Assembly (NCBI GenBank): GCA_019914995.1
Contig: CM034130.1
Coordinates: forward strand, 7,440,001-7,504,000
Length of the DNA stretch: 64,000 nucleotides
Origin: Acanthochlamys bracteata
Lineage: Eukaryota > Streptophyta > Magnoliopsida > Pandanales > Velloziaceae
Reading direction: 5' to 3'
Position numbers and translations under genes: made by a program. Shown here piece by piece: positions 12,346 through 28,075 of this stretch; within the stretch, counting starts at the first letter, position 1; every line of letters begins with the position of its first letter. The notes beneath the pieces were generated by a model that did no database searches, had not been told where the DNA came from, and saw nothing but the letters and a program-made list of their open reading frames with translations.

Positions 12346-13344
12346 TGATCATCTCCCATCTTGTAACTCGGCCTGTTATTGCTTGAGTTTAAGCTTGCTT
12401 TCCCAAGTTGATCTTGGGAAAGCAAGCTTATTGGGAGTTTTTTATTTTGCTGAAGGAGATGGTGTAGGTCTAGCATCTATTTATGGCCCACTTGTGATTA
12501 TTTGACCGTAAATTAATATCTAATTTTGAAACGTTTTCTTCGTAGTTCCTCTCTCTGCCTTCTGGTCGTCTGTCATCAGGTGGCTTTCTCATGGTTGAAG
12601 TGTTTTGGATTGAAAATTGAAAATATGTATAACCATTTGTTCTAGAGATCTTTGTTGCGGAAGAAACATTATAGTTCGGTCTAAATTCTGAAGAGTATTG
12701 GACAATCGATGTCTCTGGGAATGGATTTTTCGCTTCGGTTCATCAGGAGAGAGTCGGCAACTTGTTCACCACTCTGTAGGTAAGCTGCATATGTGCCTTC
12801 GATGGCATTGCTCACCTTCTTCACTTGAGATGGTTTCCAACATAAACAACTGATGATATAGCGGACAGGTCTCGAATGAGTCGTAGCCTCTCTTTGATTA
12901 AAAGTTTAGCTGCCAAACAACCCGTCGAAATCGTAGAGAGGGATGACTTTGTGTGCACATCTAATCTATGTATGAGTAGCAAATGATTTTGTATTGTAGC
13001 AGAAAGTAAGTCAACTTTTTTACAAAATTCTATTGATTTATCTTAGTTTTCCAGTTAACCATTTGTCCCTGATCTAAATTTATTAACTAGTAAGTAAACA
13101 AATAATCTGATTCGTAAATAATTAGAGCGCCCTTATTGTCGTAACCAGGCGTTGGTTGCAACACCTACTCTCGCATTTTATCCGCGTGTTCGTTACCCAG
13201 TTACCGCCTGAAGGATCAAACTATTTTGAATCCAGTCCTCATTTTATAATACAGAGTTAGAAAATCCAACTTCACTAACCCAACCAATGTGGGACCAACA
13301 TTTTCCCAAACAAATCAGGACTTGTATAATTTCATTTGAATTGA
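12346..13344. other. eIF3a 3' UTR and PPR leader region
   Basis: Non-coding stretch between two tandem genes. It holds the eIF3a 3' UTR with a perfect hairpin (12390-12430), then ordinary sequence up to the PPR start. Apart from the hairpin I see no structure worth naming. Confidence 0.5.
12390..12430 (+). repeat. Perfect 18-bp hairpin in eIF3a 3' UTR
   Basis: Arm 12390-12407 reads TAAGCTTGCTTTCCCAAG; arm 12413-12430 is its exact reverse complement; the loop is TTGAT. It begins 45 bases after the eIF3a stop codon, so it should be transcribed. A perfect 18-bp stem with a 5-nt loop would be very stable in RNA. No function is known to me. Confidence 0.8.
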
Positions 13345-14781
13345 ATGAATGCACGATGGACAGCCACCTGTTTATCGTCGCTGCTACGCCGTTGTGCATC
13401 TGCCGGTGGAGTTCACCGGCAAGGACAACAGGTGCATGCAAAAGCTTTAGTTCTTGGTCTTGTTCCGGAAACAACACTAGAGACGGATATACTTCTTATG
13501 TACACCAGATGTTCTCTACTTCACAATGCTCGCCAACTTTTTGATAGAATGCCCAACAGAAATTCCCACTCCTGGAACATTCTGATATCAGCTTATACCA
13601 AGAACATGTTATTTCACAAAGCAATTGGTCTTATAAACCCTTTCCTTGAATCGATGTTTGGAATGGATAAGTTCACGTTGCCATCGCTGCTCAAGTCTAG
13701 TGCTGGAATGGAAGATGGTTGTTTGGGTATGCAGCTGCATTCGTTTGCTGTGAAACTGGGCTTGCAGGTGTTTGTGATTGTTTGTAGTTCCATTATCGAT
13801 ATGTATGCAAAGTGTGATAGATTGATTGATGCAGTGAAGGTGTTTGATGAAATGGATGAGAAAGATTGTGTTGTTTGGAACACTATGATTACTGGATTCG
13901 TGAGAGCTGGTTTTCTAGTTGAGGCATTAGAGACTTTTAGGGAATGGCAGAATGGGAGAGTGGAGATGGACTGGCAAGCTGTTCCTAGTGTGCTGAATGC
14001 TTGTGCCGGACAGGGGGATTTGAGGAATGGGAAGGAAGTTCATGGAAGAGCAATCCGAGGGTTGGTGTTTTATTGTGATGTTGCCATTGGAAATGCTTTG
14101 ATTGGCATGTATTCCCAATGCGGCTGTTTGGATAATGCAGAGCAGGTTTTTGTTAGTATATGTAGTAGGAACCTTGTGACTTGGTCTACTATGATATCCT
14201 GTTATGCTTCTCACGGTAAGGGAAAGGGGGCGCTGGATTTGCTTCATGAGATGATAGCAAGTGGCTATAAGCCAAATTCAGTCGCCTTCACTTCGGTGCT
14301 TTTTGCTTGCAGCCATTCAGGCCTTGTTAGTGAAGGAAGGTTGGTGTTCGATTTGATGGATAGCGCTTATGGAATTAAGCCATGTATGGAACACTACGCA
14401 TGCATGGTCAGCCTTCTTGGACGTAGTGGAAATATAGAGGAGGCACTTCAGTTGATAAATAAGATGACAATGGAACCATCAGCAAGTGTCTGGGGAGCAT
14501 TGCTTAGTGCCTGTGTTGTTCACAAGAAAGTGGATGTGGGTGAGGTTGCTGCTTTCAATCTGTTTAAATTGGAAACGCAAAACCCTAGCAACTATATAGC
14601 CCTATGCAGCATTTATGAGTCTGTAGGGCATTTGGATGGTGTGTTAAAGATGAGATCCAAATTGAGAGAGCTGGGCATCAAAAAATCTCCTGGATGCAGC
14701 TGGGTGATTTTGAAGAGTAGACTTCATACATTTTACCAAGGTGATGAATCGCAACCGTTTTTCAAACAAAGTTCTTACTGA
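13345..14781 (+). CDS. PLS-class pentatricopeptide repeat protein, E subgroup
   Basis: A single uninterrupted frame of 478 residues, as is usual for plant PPR genes. Repeats are visible along its length through their helix signatures: SHSWNILISAYTKN, CVVWNTMITGFVRAG, VAIGNALIGMYSQCG and LVTWSTMISCYASHG. The C-terminus has the E-motif block (ASVWGALLSACVVHK, NYIALCSIYESVG, then GIKKSPGCSWV) and stops soon after, without a DYW deaminase domain. PLS-class proteins of the E type bind single-stranded organelle RNA one base per repeat and typically act in C-to-U editing, recruiting a DYW partner. A strong organelle-targeting peptide is not obvious, though the N-terminus is Arg- and Ser-rich. The total is short for the family, with roughly ten repeats. 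The target RNA cannot be read from this sequence. Confidence 0.93.
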   Translation: MNARWTATCLSSLLRRCASAGGVHRQGQQVHAKALVLGLVPETTLETDILLMYTRCSLLHNARQLFDRMPNRNSHSWNILISAYTKNMLFHKAIGLINPFLESMFGMDKFTLPSLLKSSAGMEDGCLGMQLHSFAVKLGLQVFVIVCSSIIDMYAKCDRLIDAVKVFDEMDEKDCVVWNTMITGFVRAGFLVEALETFREWQNGRVEMDWQAVPSVLNACAGQGDLRNGKEVHGRAIRGLVFYCDVAIGNALIGMYSQCGCLDNAEQVFVSICSRNLVTWSTMISCYASHGKGKGALDLLHEMIASGYKPNSVAFTSVLFACSHSGLVSEGRLVFDLMDSAYGIKPCMEHYACMVSLLGRSGNIEEALQLINKMTMEPSASVWGALLSACVVHKKVDVGEVAAFNLFKLETQNPSNYIALCSIYESVGHLDGVLKMRSKLRELGIKKSPGCSWVILKSRLHTFYQGDESQPFFKQSSY

Positions 14782-16746
14782 TTCTTGATACTTTAGCTAA
14801 AAGTATGCCATGTCCTAAAACCAACGGGGTGTCCTTTTGGAAGTCAACTTTGTTTATTTGTGAATTGGAAAAAATGCAATCATATGTAAGGGAGATGTAG
14901 AGTCCATGCCTTGAAGTGTGTATAGTTCTACTTGGATTCTTGGGAGGATGAAAAGGGTACCTCAATATAATATCATTGTAATTGGTGATTGAATATGGTT
15001 GCTTCAACGGATAAAGACGTATACTTTAGTGAAATTAATGGCACTAGAGATGTCTACAGCATCAAACTACTCTGAAATTTCTACATAAATAACCTGTACT
15101 TAAGTGAATATGCATCATAAATACAATTTATCCAATATCTATTAACGAAACAAATAGCAAATGCATACTGATTCTTTGTTTTAGCCATCATTGGAGTATG
15201 GATCGAGATGGGGATGAGCATTGTTGGAGCTTGGCTCGCTGATCTCTTCCCTCTTAATCTCCTTGTTGGCTTCGAAGTCTTCATCAACAGAAAGAACTAC
15301 GGCTTCGGTACCACAAGGGCCAGGAACTACAGCCTCTTGTATGCAGCGTGCTCTTCAACTTTACACCCTCACTCTTCAACTGTCTTCTTCTTGGGCCTCT
15401 TCCTGCAATAAAACAGAACAGCAGACGCCAATGATGAGACGTTGGTGGTTTGGTGAGGGTGTGTGAGGTGGTGGAGCAGTTGGGCAGTCACTCGGAGGTA
15501 GATTGGCAGATAAGAGTAAGGCCGTGGTGCTAGATAGGGTGGAATTTCTGGAAAGTAGTCGAAAACAGGGGCTGGTGGTTGCACCTCTGACCAGTAAGTT
15601 GGAACGTTATTGTCATCTTCATGGTGGAAGCGGAGATCGTAGCGATAGCTTTATGTAGTAGGGTGAAGTTTCACATGAGGAAGCCGGAGGCGGTGGTGAT
15701 ATCAGCGGAGGTGGTGATGGTGGTGGTGAAGTTAATTAAAGAAAACAAATGTTAGTTCCCTTAATCAAGACCGGCTCCGTACATTGAGAAGTTAGAATGG
15801 CATTGCCTGATAAACACTAGCAGAGTTGTACGAGGTTAGTTATTAGAAACTCAATATGTAGTCATATGTCAAGGTAAACAACTTAGCAAGTCTGTACATT
15901 GAGTATATGTTCTCAAGATGTTAAGGTATAAGAGGATCTATAAACGCGGAGTTTTTACTACAGATATGAACCAAGTTCACTAGCATATTTCCTATACATG
16001 TAAGGTATCTATTGAATAATGAACTCTTTCAGAAATGAATATGTTTTAGGTACATTTGGGTAGATTCTTGATTATGCTACAAAATACTCAATATAACTAG
16101 TTGCATGTATAACACTGCCATGAACAGTAGCACTTGAATTACAAGCAAGGTACTTGTTTGTGAAGATGCTTACATGATTGACAACGAAGATTAAGACATA
16201 TAACGTAAATGTGAAGTACTGTTAAGTTATATGTTTGCAGGTTCCTTTTGTATTAGCGTTCCAAGTTGGGTCTGGGATGGCTGAGAGTTTAGGGTTTCTA
16301 TAGGAGCTAGGTGTACGTTTTAAGTCTTTTATGTTAAATTCCTTGCGTATAGTTAAAAACAGAAGACAGAATTCAGAAAGTTACAACAAGTAGCTGCTTG
16401 TTTCCCTGCAGTAAATGTAAAAGGTTTTCTAATTTTCATCTGCAGGAAGGTATGTTCCAATAGCAGCAGTTAGAGCACTGAATAATTCTGGAGGAAGTGA
16501 CTGAAATAGTAGATATACCTCCAGATACTTACAAATCTTCTTTAATGGATTCTGAAGATATAGGGATGTATATTATGAGTATATGACGAATAAATGAATT
16601 GTACTCATGTTGCATTCAAGCTAAATTGCCTCACGAAAACTGTCAGGAATGAATCTAGAATTTTCCTTTATTACAGCCATTATTTAAGCCTGTGACATTG
16701 ACATCTGTTTCTGTTGCTTTAGCTGCTGCTGCTTGGGATTTCAGTA
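14782..16746. other. Region between PPR and carboxypeptidase genes
   Basis: No intact gene is seen. Two short plus-strand frames follow possible acceptor sites: one after 16241 reads VPFVLAFQVGSGMAESLGFL then stop, another after 16445 reads RYVPIAAVRALNNSGGSD then stop. They could be last exons of a broken gene or chance. A proline-rich minus-strand remnant is listed separately at 15186-15760. The rest is presumably 3' UTR of the convergent genes. Confidence 0.35.
15186..15760 (-). pseudogene. Possible decayed proline-rich gene remnant
   Basis: On the minus strand, two separate open stretches have protein-like composition. Near 15660-15540 one reads RYDLRFHHEDDNNVPTYW and continues into QPPAPVFDYFPEIPPYL. 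Near 15350-15190 another reads EAVVPGPCGTEAVVLSVDED and ends at a TAA. A proline run (PPPSPPPLISPPPPAS) lies upstream in a different frame. Stops and frame changes separate the pieces and I could not join them by good splice sites. The base composition is GC-richer than the flanks. I do not recognise the family; it may be a broken gene or a real gene with exons I have missed. Confidence 0.3.
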
Positions 16747-22522
<5,776 letters not shown>

Positions 22523-25385
22523 TTAACACTCTGAATACAACCGAACCAGGCATAAAGAATCAAATGATGTTTGCAGACGCCATTCCCTTTGTTTCTTGCT
22601 TAGGGGCCTTCCTTTCCCTGCTTGCTCTCTGTTTATCCTTACATCTGCTATACCCCAAATGCAATACCCCAAGTCTTCATCAAAAGACACAAGCTTAAAA
22701 ACTCCATCATTCTCCTGGGGTGTGGCAGCAGCAGCTCGATCGGTAAGATATCTCACATACATGGGTCGGTCTTTAAACCTTTCAAGATCTTCAGGAATTC
22801 GAACAACTCTTTCGACTCCAGGAGAGGAAACCTGAAGAATAACAAATAAAAAAACAAGTGAATGTAATAAGTATGTTAACAATGTCAATCTTCACACCTT
22901 ATAATTACAAGATCAAATCTTAAGATGAACTAGCATCTTTCACATAACAAGAGCAAAAAGATATAATAGATGCAGAAATGCACACTTTAGATTTCTCAAA
23001 CTGACATCTTATGTGCATTTTAAGTGCAATTCACAAAGCGAGGTCAAAGCAAATGGATTTGATCATTTTTCACATGCAGGCTTTGTTGTGATGAGCCTGG
23101 ATATAGTACCGTTTTTGTCACTTAGTTGTGCCCTTTATTTCTTCTTCCTATTGAAAGATTAATATTTGAAAATCTCTGTGGTGCTGTAGTGTCAAAGGTG
23201 GTGTGAACAGCAAACCTCTCAGAAACTTCCAATCATGGTTGTTCAACTGCATTGCACTGTCATGAGCAAGATACAGGGTCCGTATTTTGTCAAACCATCA
23301 CATATCAGAAGTCATTCATAAATATCTTCTTCATAGCAAAAGGAAAAGGGCCAAAAATGAAACAAATGTACTACACGGAGATCTAAATCATATATCTAGA
23401 AACTGTGAAATATTCCAGTGGTACCTCCAATGATATGTTTGTTGGTATAGTTCCAGCAAGTTCAGCTTCATCCAAAACAGCTCTATATGCGGAACTGAAG
23501 GCTTCAATGTCAGCCATATTTGGAGAGCCAGACCTAGAAAAACAAGAGTACGTCACAAAACAAAAGAAACATTCATGAGATAGAAACGCAAAAGGTCATG
23601 CTTACGGCAATGCTTCATACAGAACTCTTGCCAAAACATTTCTAACAAGAGCTTATTTACTCTAAGAGACTTTCAGATGGAAACCCGGTGACAATCACAT
23701 GCAACTGATAGACTAGATGCACAGGTAATAGGAAGCTCATAAGCAGCTGGAAAACATTCTAAAGTTATGTTGTGGTTAATAGGACAAGACACTAACTTAT
23801 TGGAAAGCTTCTCGATGCGCAAATTGATTTTGCCATTTGCAGATGTTTTGAAAGCATATATCTTCAAGTCGCCATCAAAGGACTTTGATGAGACTTCTTC
23901 TGCCAGGGATAACGCTTTTTTGTCCCACCATGTGCCAGCAAGACATATTCCCCCTCCTGCACCTCCATCTCCAAACTTCAATTTAAAAAAAGCAGAAACT
24001 TCAGTTCATTACTAAGCACACAGCAAAAAACAAATCAATGCTGATGTCAATATCACACCTCTGCCTCAAAATCATCCTCAAATTCGTTTTCAAGATTGTC
24101 ATCACCTTCCATCAAAATATCTAGAGAAAAATCAATTAAAGGAAGTCAAGCGCATGTCGTGTGATGTCTTAGTAAATCAAAACTCATCATAGAAAATAAC
24201 GTCCTTCAGGAAACTCATTTCTCATCCTAAAACCCGTTTAGTTTTTATCAATCAGATCACGTAATGACATTCTATGACCTAAGGTATTAGCAGTTCATAA
24301 ACTACAAAAGTCAGAAATGACAACGATATTATACAGTCTACAACTGGGACCATAAATCCAACATTACAAGTTGGACTTGATGAAAGTCACGATAGTGTAC
24401 TTTCATGGAGAACATCAGTTGAACTTCGAACAAATAATAAAACAGTGTAAAACAGAAATCATCTATGTAGTTGCATCAGTTAACTGAATTGAGTCCATTT
24501 TTACAATTTGAAATCATGTCTGTATAGGTCAAAGATGATATATGCAGGCAACAATTACGAGCAGTTTTTCCCTTATCAGTTCAATATGAAATTGTGTAAA
24601 ATAAATAAGGTTTAGTTTGTGTACCTCTTACTCTCTTATTCTTTACCCCAAAAGAATAACCATGCTTATAGACAAAATGCTAGAAACAGCATTTTGTTGC
24701 ACAATGAGGTAGCATTCTCAATGGTCTGGCCTAACTAAGAACTATCAGATACTCTTTGCATGTTACAAGCTACTAATTCTAAATTTTAACTACACGGAGA
24801 CAAAAGCTAGTAGTCAGAACACAAACACGTAAGCATAAACCATTATTTTCAAAAATCAAGATGCAAGCTTTAGCTCTATACTTGATAAGAATCTTCAATG
24901 GACAATATTGGCTTGAAATCATCAACACTCGTAACCATCATCACTAGACACTAACAACAAATGCATAAAAAAGTTCTGCTACTTTCTAATAAGATAAACG
25001 ATGCATTAACAACGAGACAAAATTAGAGCTCAGTTACAAATTTATTACCACCGTCTAACTCGTCATCCCCTATCTCTTCTTCTTCATCATCGAACTCCTC
25101 ATATTCATCCACGATATCAGCTTCCTCTTCTTCTTCTTCCTCTTCAACTTCTTCTTCTACGTCATCTACAGCTTCTTTTACAACAGGTTGGACATCTCTA
25201 CCCTTCTTCTTAGAAAAGCAACGGAAAGCACCGGCTGAGAAACGGCAGGAGCAATTCGAAAACAATCTATCTGTTCGTGGCGGGAAAGCAGCATAACTCC
25301 ACGGGAACTGAAGCGCATTACCGTTGGATGGGAGCAACAGCAAAGAATTCGGCTTGAAATTTCTCACTGGTGACAACAAATCCAT
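22523..25385 (-). CDS. Plastid RimP-like ribosome maturation factor
   Basis: Five exons on the minus strand: 25049-25385, 24059-24120, 23797-23975, 23425-23533 and 22523-22831, 996 nt in all, 331 residues. The first about 60 residues look like a chloroplast transit peptide (MDLLSPVRNFKPNSLLLLPS). A very acidic run of Glu and Asp follows at about 75-115. The conserved part starts near SGSPNMADIEAFSSAYRAVL and goes through the RimP signature SSPGVERVVRIPEDLERFKD (about 230) to RPMYVRYL. In bacteria RimP binds the S12 side of the 30S head during subunit assembly; the plant proteins with this domain are predicted to do the same for the plastid ribosome. The acidic insert before the domain is absent from bacterial RimP. 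Arabidopsis has homologues including At1g77122. Confidence 0.82.
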
Positions 25386-28075
25386 CGAAAACAGAAGAAG
25401 AAGAAGAAGAAGGCAATGTAAAGTTTCGAACTTTTTTCGAGATTGTGTTTGAGTAGTAGATTCTATTTGAGCATATTCTAGAAGGTAAGTGATCGAATCT
25501 GATCACATTGACCCGATCTGTCCAATTCGATTCCAAATGGTGGAATCGAACCAGAACCAGAACCAGAACCAGAACCATGATGAACCTGTTCCTCCTCCAC
25601 CAGCGGTTGCCGTCTCCGACTACTCACCTACGCGGCCGTCGTCGGTCTTCTCCCATCTTTTTCTTATTTTTCTCCGTTAAAAATAAATAATACAAGAATA
25701 CATAAGAGTCAAATTAGTCATAAATTCTATTAGAATCTAATCAGTAAATTCTTATAAGAGTAAATATAAGTTTTCTTATAAAATATTTTAGTAAGATAGT
25801 GACTACGACGGTACGACCAACAGCCTCCATAGCTCTTTCCACTTTATTAAAATGGTAGAAGAGTGTGTTTATCTATTGTCGCACGTATAGTTTAACGAAA
25901 TGTTTAGAAATATTTATTAAAAATTTTCTCAGTAATATAAAAAAATTCTATATAATAAATTATTTTTATTATATATTTTTATTTTGTTATTAAAAAATAG
26001 AATTTATTTAAAAAAATAAAAATAATTTTTAATTTAAAAAAAATTTATTTGTAAAATACTTTCAAACGTCTTCAGAGTTTCGTATTAGAAAATATAAGAA
26101 TTATTTATTTCTTCAGTCAATAAAGTCTTAGAATTACTTTTTCATTGTTTAGAAAAGTAATTTTCATTTATATTTTTAAATAAATTTTTATAGTATTTAT
26201 ACTGTAAAAAAATCTACATATTTTTATTTTATTATTATTTATGTTAATTATTTTAAATCAAAAAATATTTTTAAATAAAATAAAATATTTTTATTTTAAA
26301 AATATTTATTTTAAAATACTTCCAATAAGCACAAGTAAATGACATTTTTACTTTCTAATTTGGAAAAAAGTGTTAGAATAAATAATATATTATTAAATGA
26401 GTGTTTAAGAATGAGAGTGTGCAAGAATCGAATTATTTATAAATCTTATAAGGATTCAATTACTTAAGAGTTCATAAGAATCTCCCGAGATATACAATTT
26501 TAAAATTATAAAAATATTTCAACAGAATAGTGATGTTAGTATATATTCAATCAATCAATCATAATATTTTTTTAAAAATCTTTTTACTTATTTGTTATTA
26601 CAAAATCTCCCGACTGTCTCCGCAGGCCTGTTGATTTGGGCATGTTTCGAACTTTTCTAATTTTTTTTTTTTCCAAAGTTCATATTTCGAATGGTTTATA
26701 TATTTTAATTATATAAAAAAATTTAAAATTTTATTTTTATATATAAAATTTTAATTTTAATTTTTTTATTTATATATTTTTTAATATAATTATATTTTTT
26801 AATTTTTAATATATTTTTAAATATTATTGAAATATAAATATTAAATTTTTAATTTTATTTTTAAAAAATTTTATTTTTTATTTTTTATTTTTATAAAAAT
26901 TAATTACGAATATTTGAAACACGCAGTAAAATTTTTCATCGTTACTGAAGAACAGACTTCGATCTTTCACGTATGCCATGCATGAATGCAACACGGTACC
27001 TACACTCTCTAACAACTACAGGCCGCCGTTCAGCACCTTCTTGACTTCTTCTCTGATTCAGTCCTCTATCTCCGCCGCCGTTAACCTTCTATCTTCAGCA
27101 ACTTTTGCTTCAATCAATTCAATCCATCGCCATTCTTTTTTTTCACTCGACACTTTAAATGCCGACATCGCTAACTTGCTCAGTGACCTCTGTCCACTCT
27201 TCTCGTCTCTCCGCCGCCGGCAATGCACGTGCTTCCGCCCCTGACTCACGGGGAGTTCGGTAATATTGGCCTTGGAGCGAAGGATACAGCAAGAGCTCCT
27301 GCAGAGCATTTGGCTGAATATTCAAAAGAGAATTTATTCCGAGGACATGAGTGGTTGTCGTCTTATGATCAGTTGTACAAGGGTGAAAAACAATTCATCG
27401 GCATTCAGGTTTCTAAAGAACAGAATTTGAAAGACCGAGTATCCGATGACACCAGAACCGAAGCACCATTATTTCAACATCTGCTGGCCTCTACCATTCC
27501 CCTAAAGCAGATTAGTTAAACATGAAATGATCACATCCATATGCTTCATGCTTTCATTGGAAAGCATACAGGTGCTACATGAAAAACACGCCAATCCACT
27601 TGCTTGAATGAAGAAAACATATATCTGAAGCAGCGTGATGTAGAAACCAATAGACCATTCAGCGCCTTTTGCCATTGCTTATTCTAAAAAAATTTTAATT
27701 TTTAATTATATATTTTTTATAAATATTTAGAAATTTTATTTAAAAATTATAAAAATTTTATACAGTAAAATTTTTTATTACTTTAATATTATTTTTTAAA
27801 TAAAAAAATATAACTTATTTTTTAAAAAAATAAAAATATTTTTAGTTCTAAAAAAAAATATTTTAAAAGCATTCTCGAACAACCCCCTATAACTTGCTTG
27901 ACCCTCCAAAAAACAAAACAGGCTTACCATAAGTTTCTATACATGTATGTCAATTTGCTCGGGATTGTATAAAAAGTTTCTACACATGGTGTCCTAGTTG
28001 GAACTCGGAGAGACCATCTTTTTATGAATATAAGGTAAAACAAAAAAAAAAAATGTATAGCAAGAACAAAGAGAA
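25386..28075. other. AT-rich interval between RimP-like and GUX genes
   Basis: Begins with the RimP-like leader. A short plus-strand frame at 25537-25680 starts MVESNQNQNQNQNH because of a (CAGAAC) tandem repeat at about 25549-25577; it looks like a first exon without a gene, or chance. 25700-26950 is extremely AT-rich with MITE-like ends such as CATGTTTCGAAC at 26640 opposed to TTTGAAACACGC near 26920. A gene fragment lies at 26978-27519. From 27680 to 27890 is another AT-rich element-like segment ending AAGCATTCTCGAACAACCCC. Confidence 0.5.
26978..27519 (+). pseudogene. Unidentified broken gene fragment
   Basis: Plus-strand frames here have protein-like composition but do not stay open. 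One frame reads INSIHRHSFFSLDTLNADIA and continues to LFSSLRRRQC near 27215. A second frame continues ILALERRIQQELLQSIWLNI until about 27345, and a third resumes with SYDQLYKGEKQFIGIQVSKE. Following the sense through needs two frame changes with no splice sites at the breaks. GC content is far above the AT-rich flanks. I read it as a fragment of a captured or dead gene, and cannot name the family. Confidence 0.35.

Noticed and set aside
11901..12476. 191-codon minus-strand frame, Ser/Leu-rich
   Set aside because: Exact shadow of the last eIF3a exon and hairpin region; the Ser/Leu runs mirror Glu/Arg codons of the real gene.
25537..25680. Short plus-strand frame MVESNQNQNQNQNH
   Set aside because: Produced mostly by a CAGAAC tandem repeat, no downstream exons found; may be the leftover first exon of a lost gene, but not supported as a gene.
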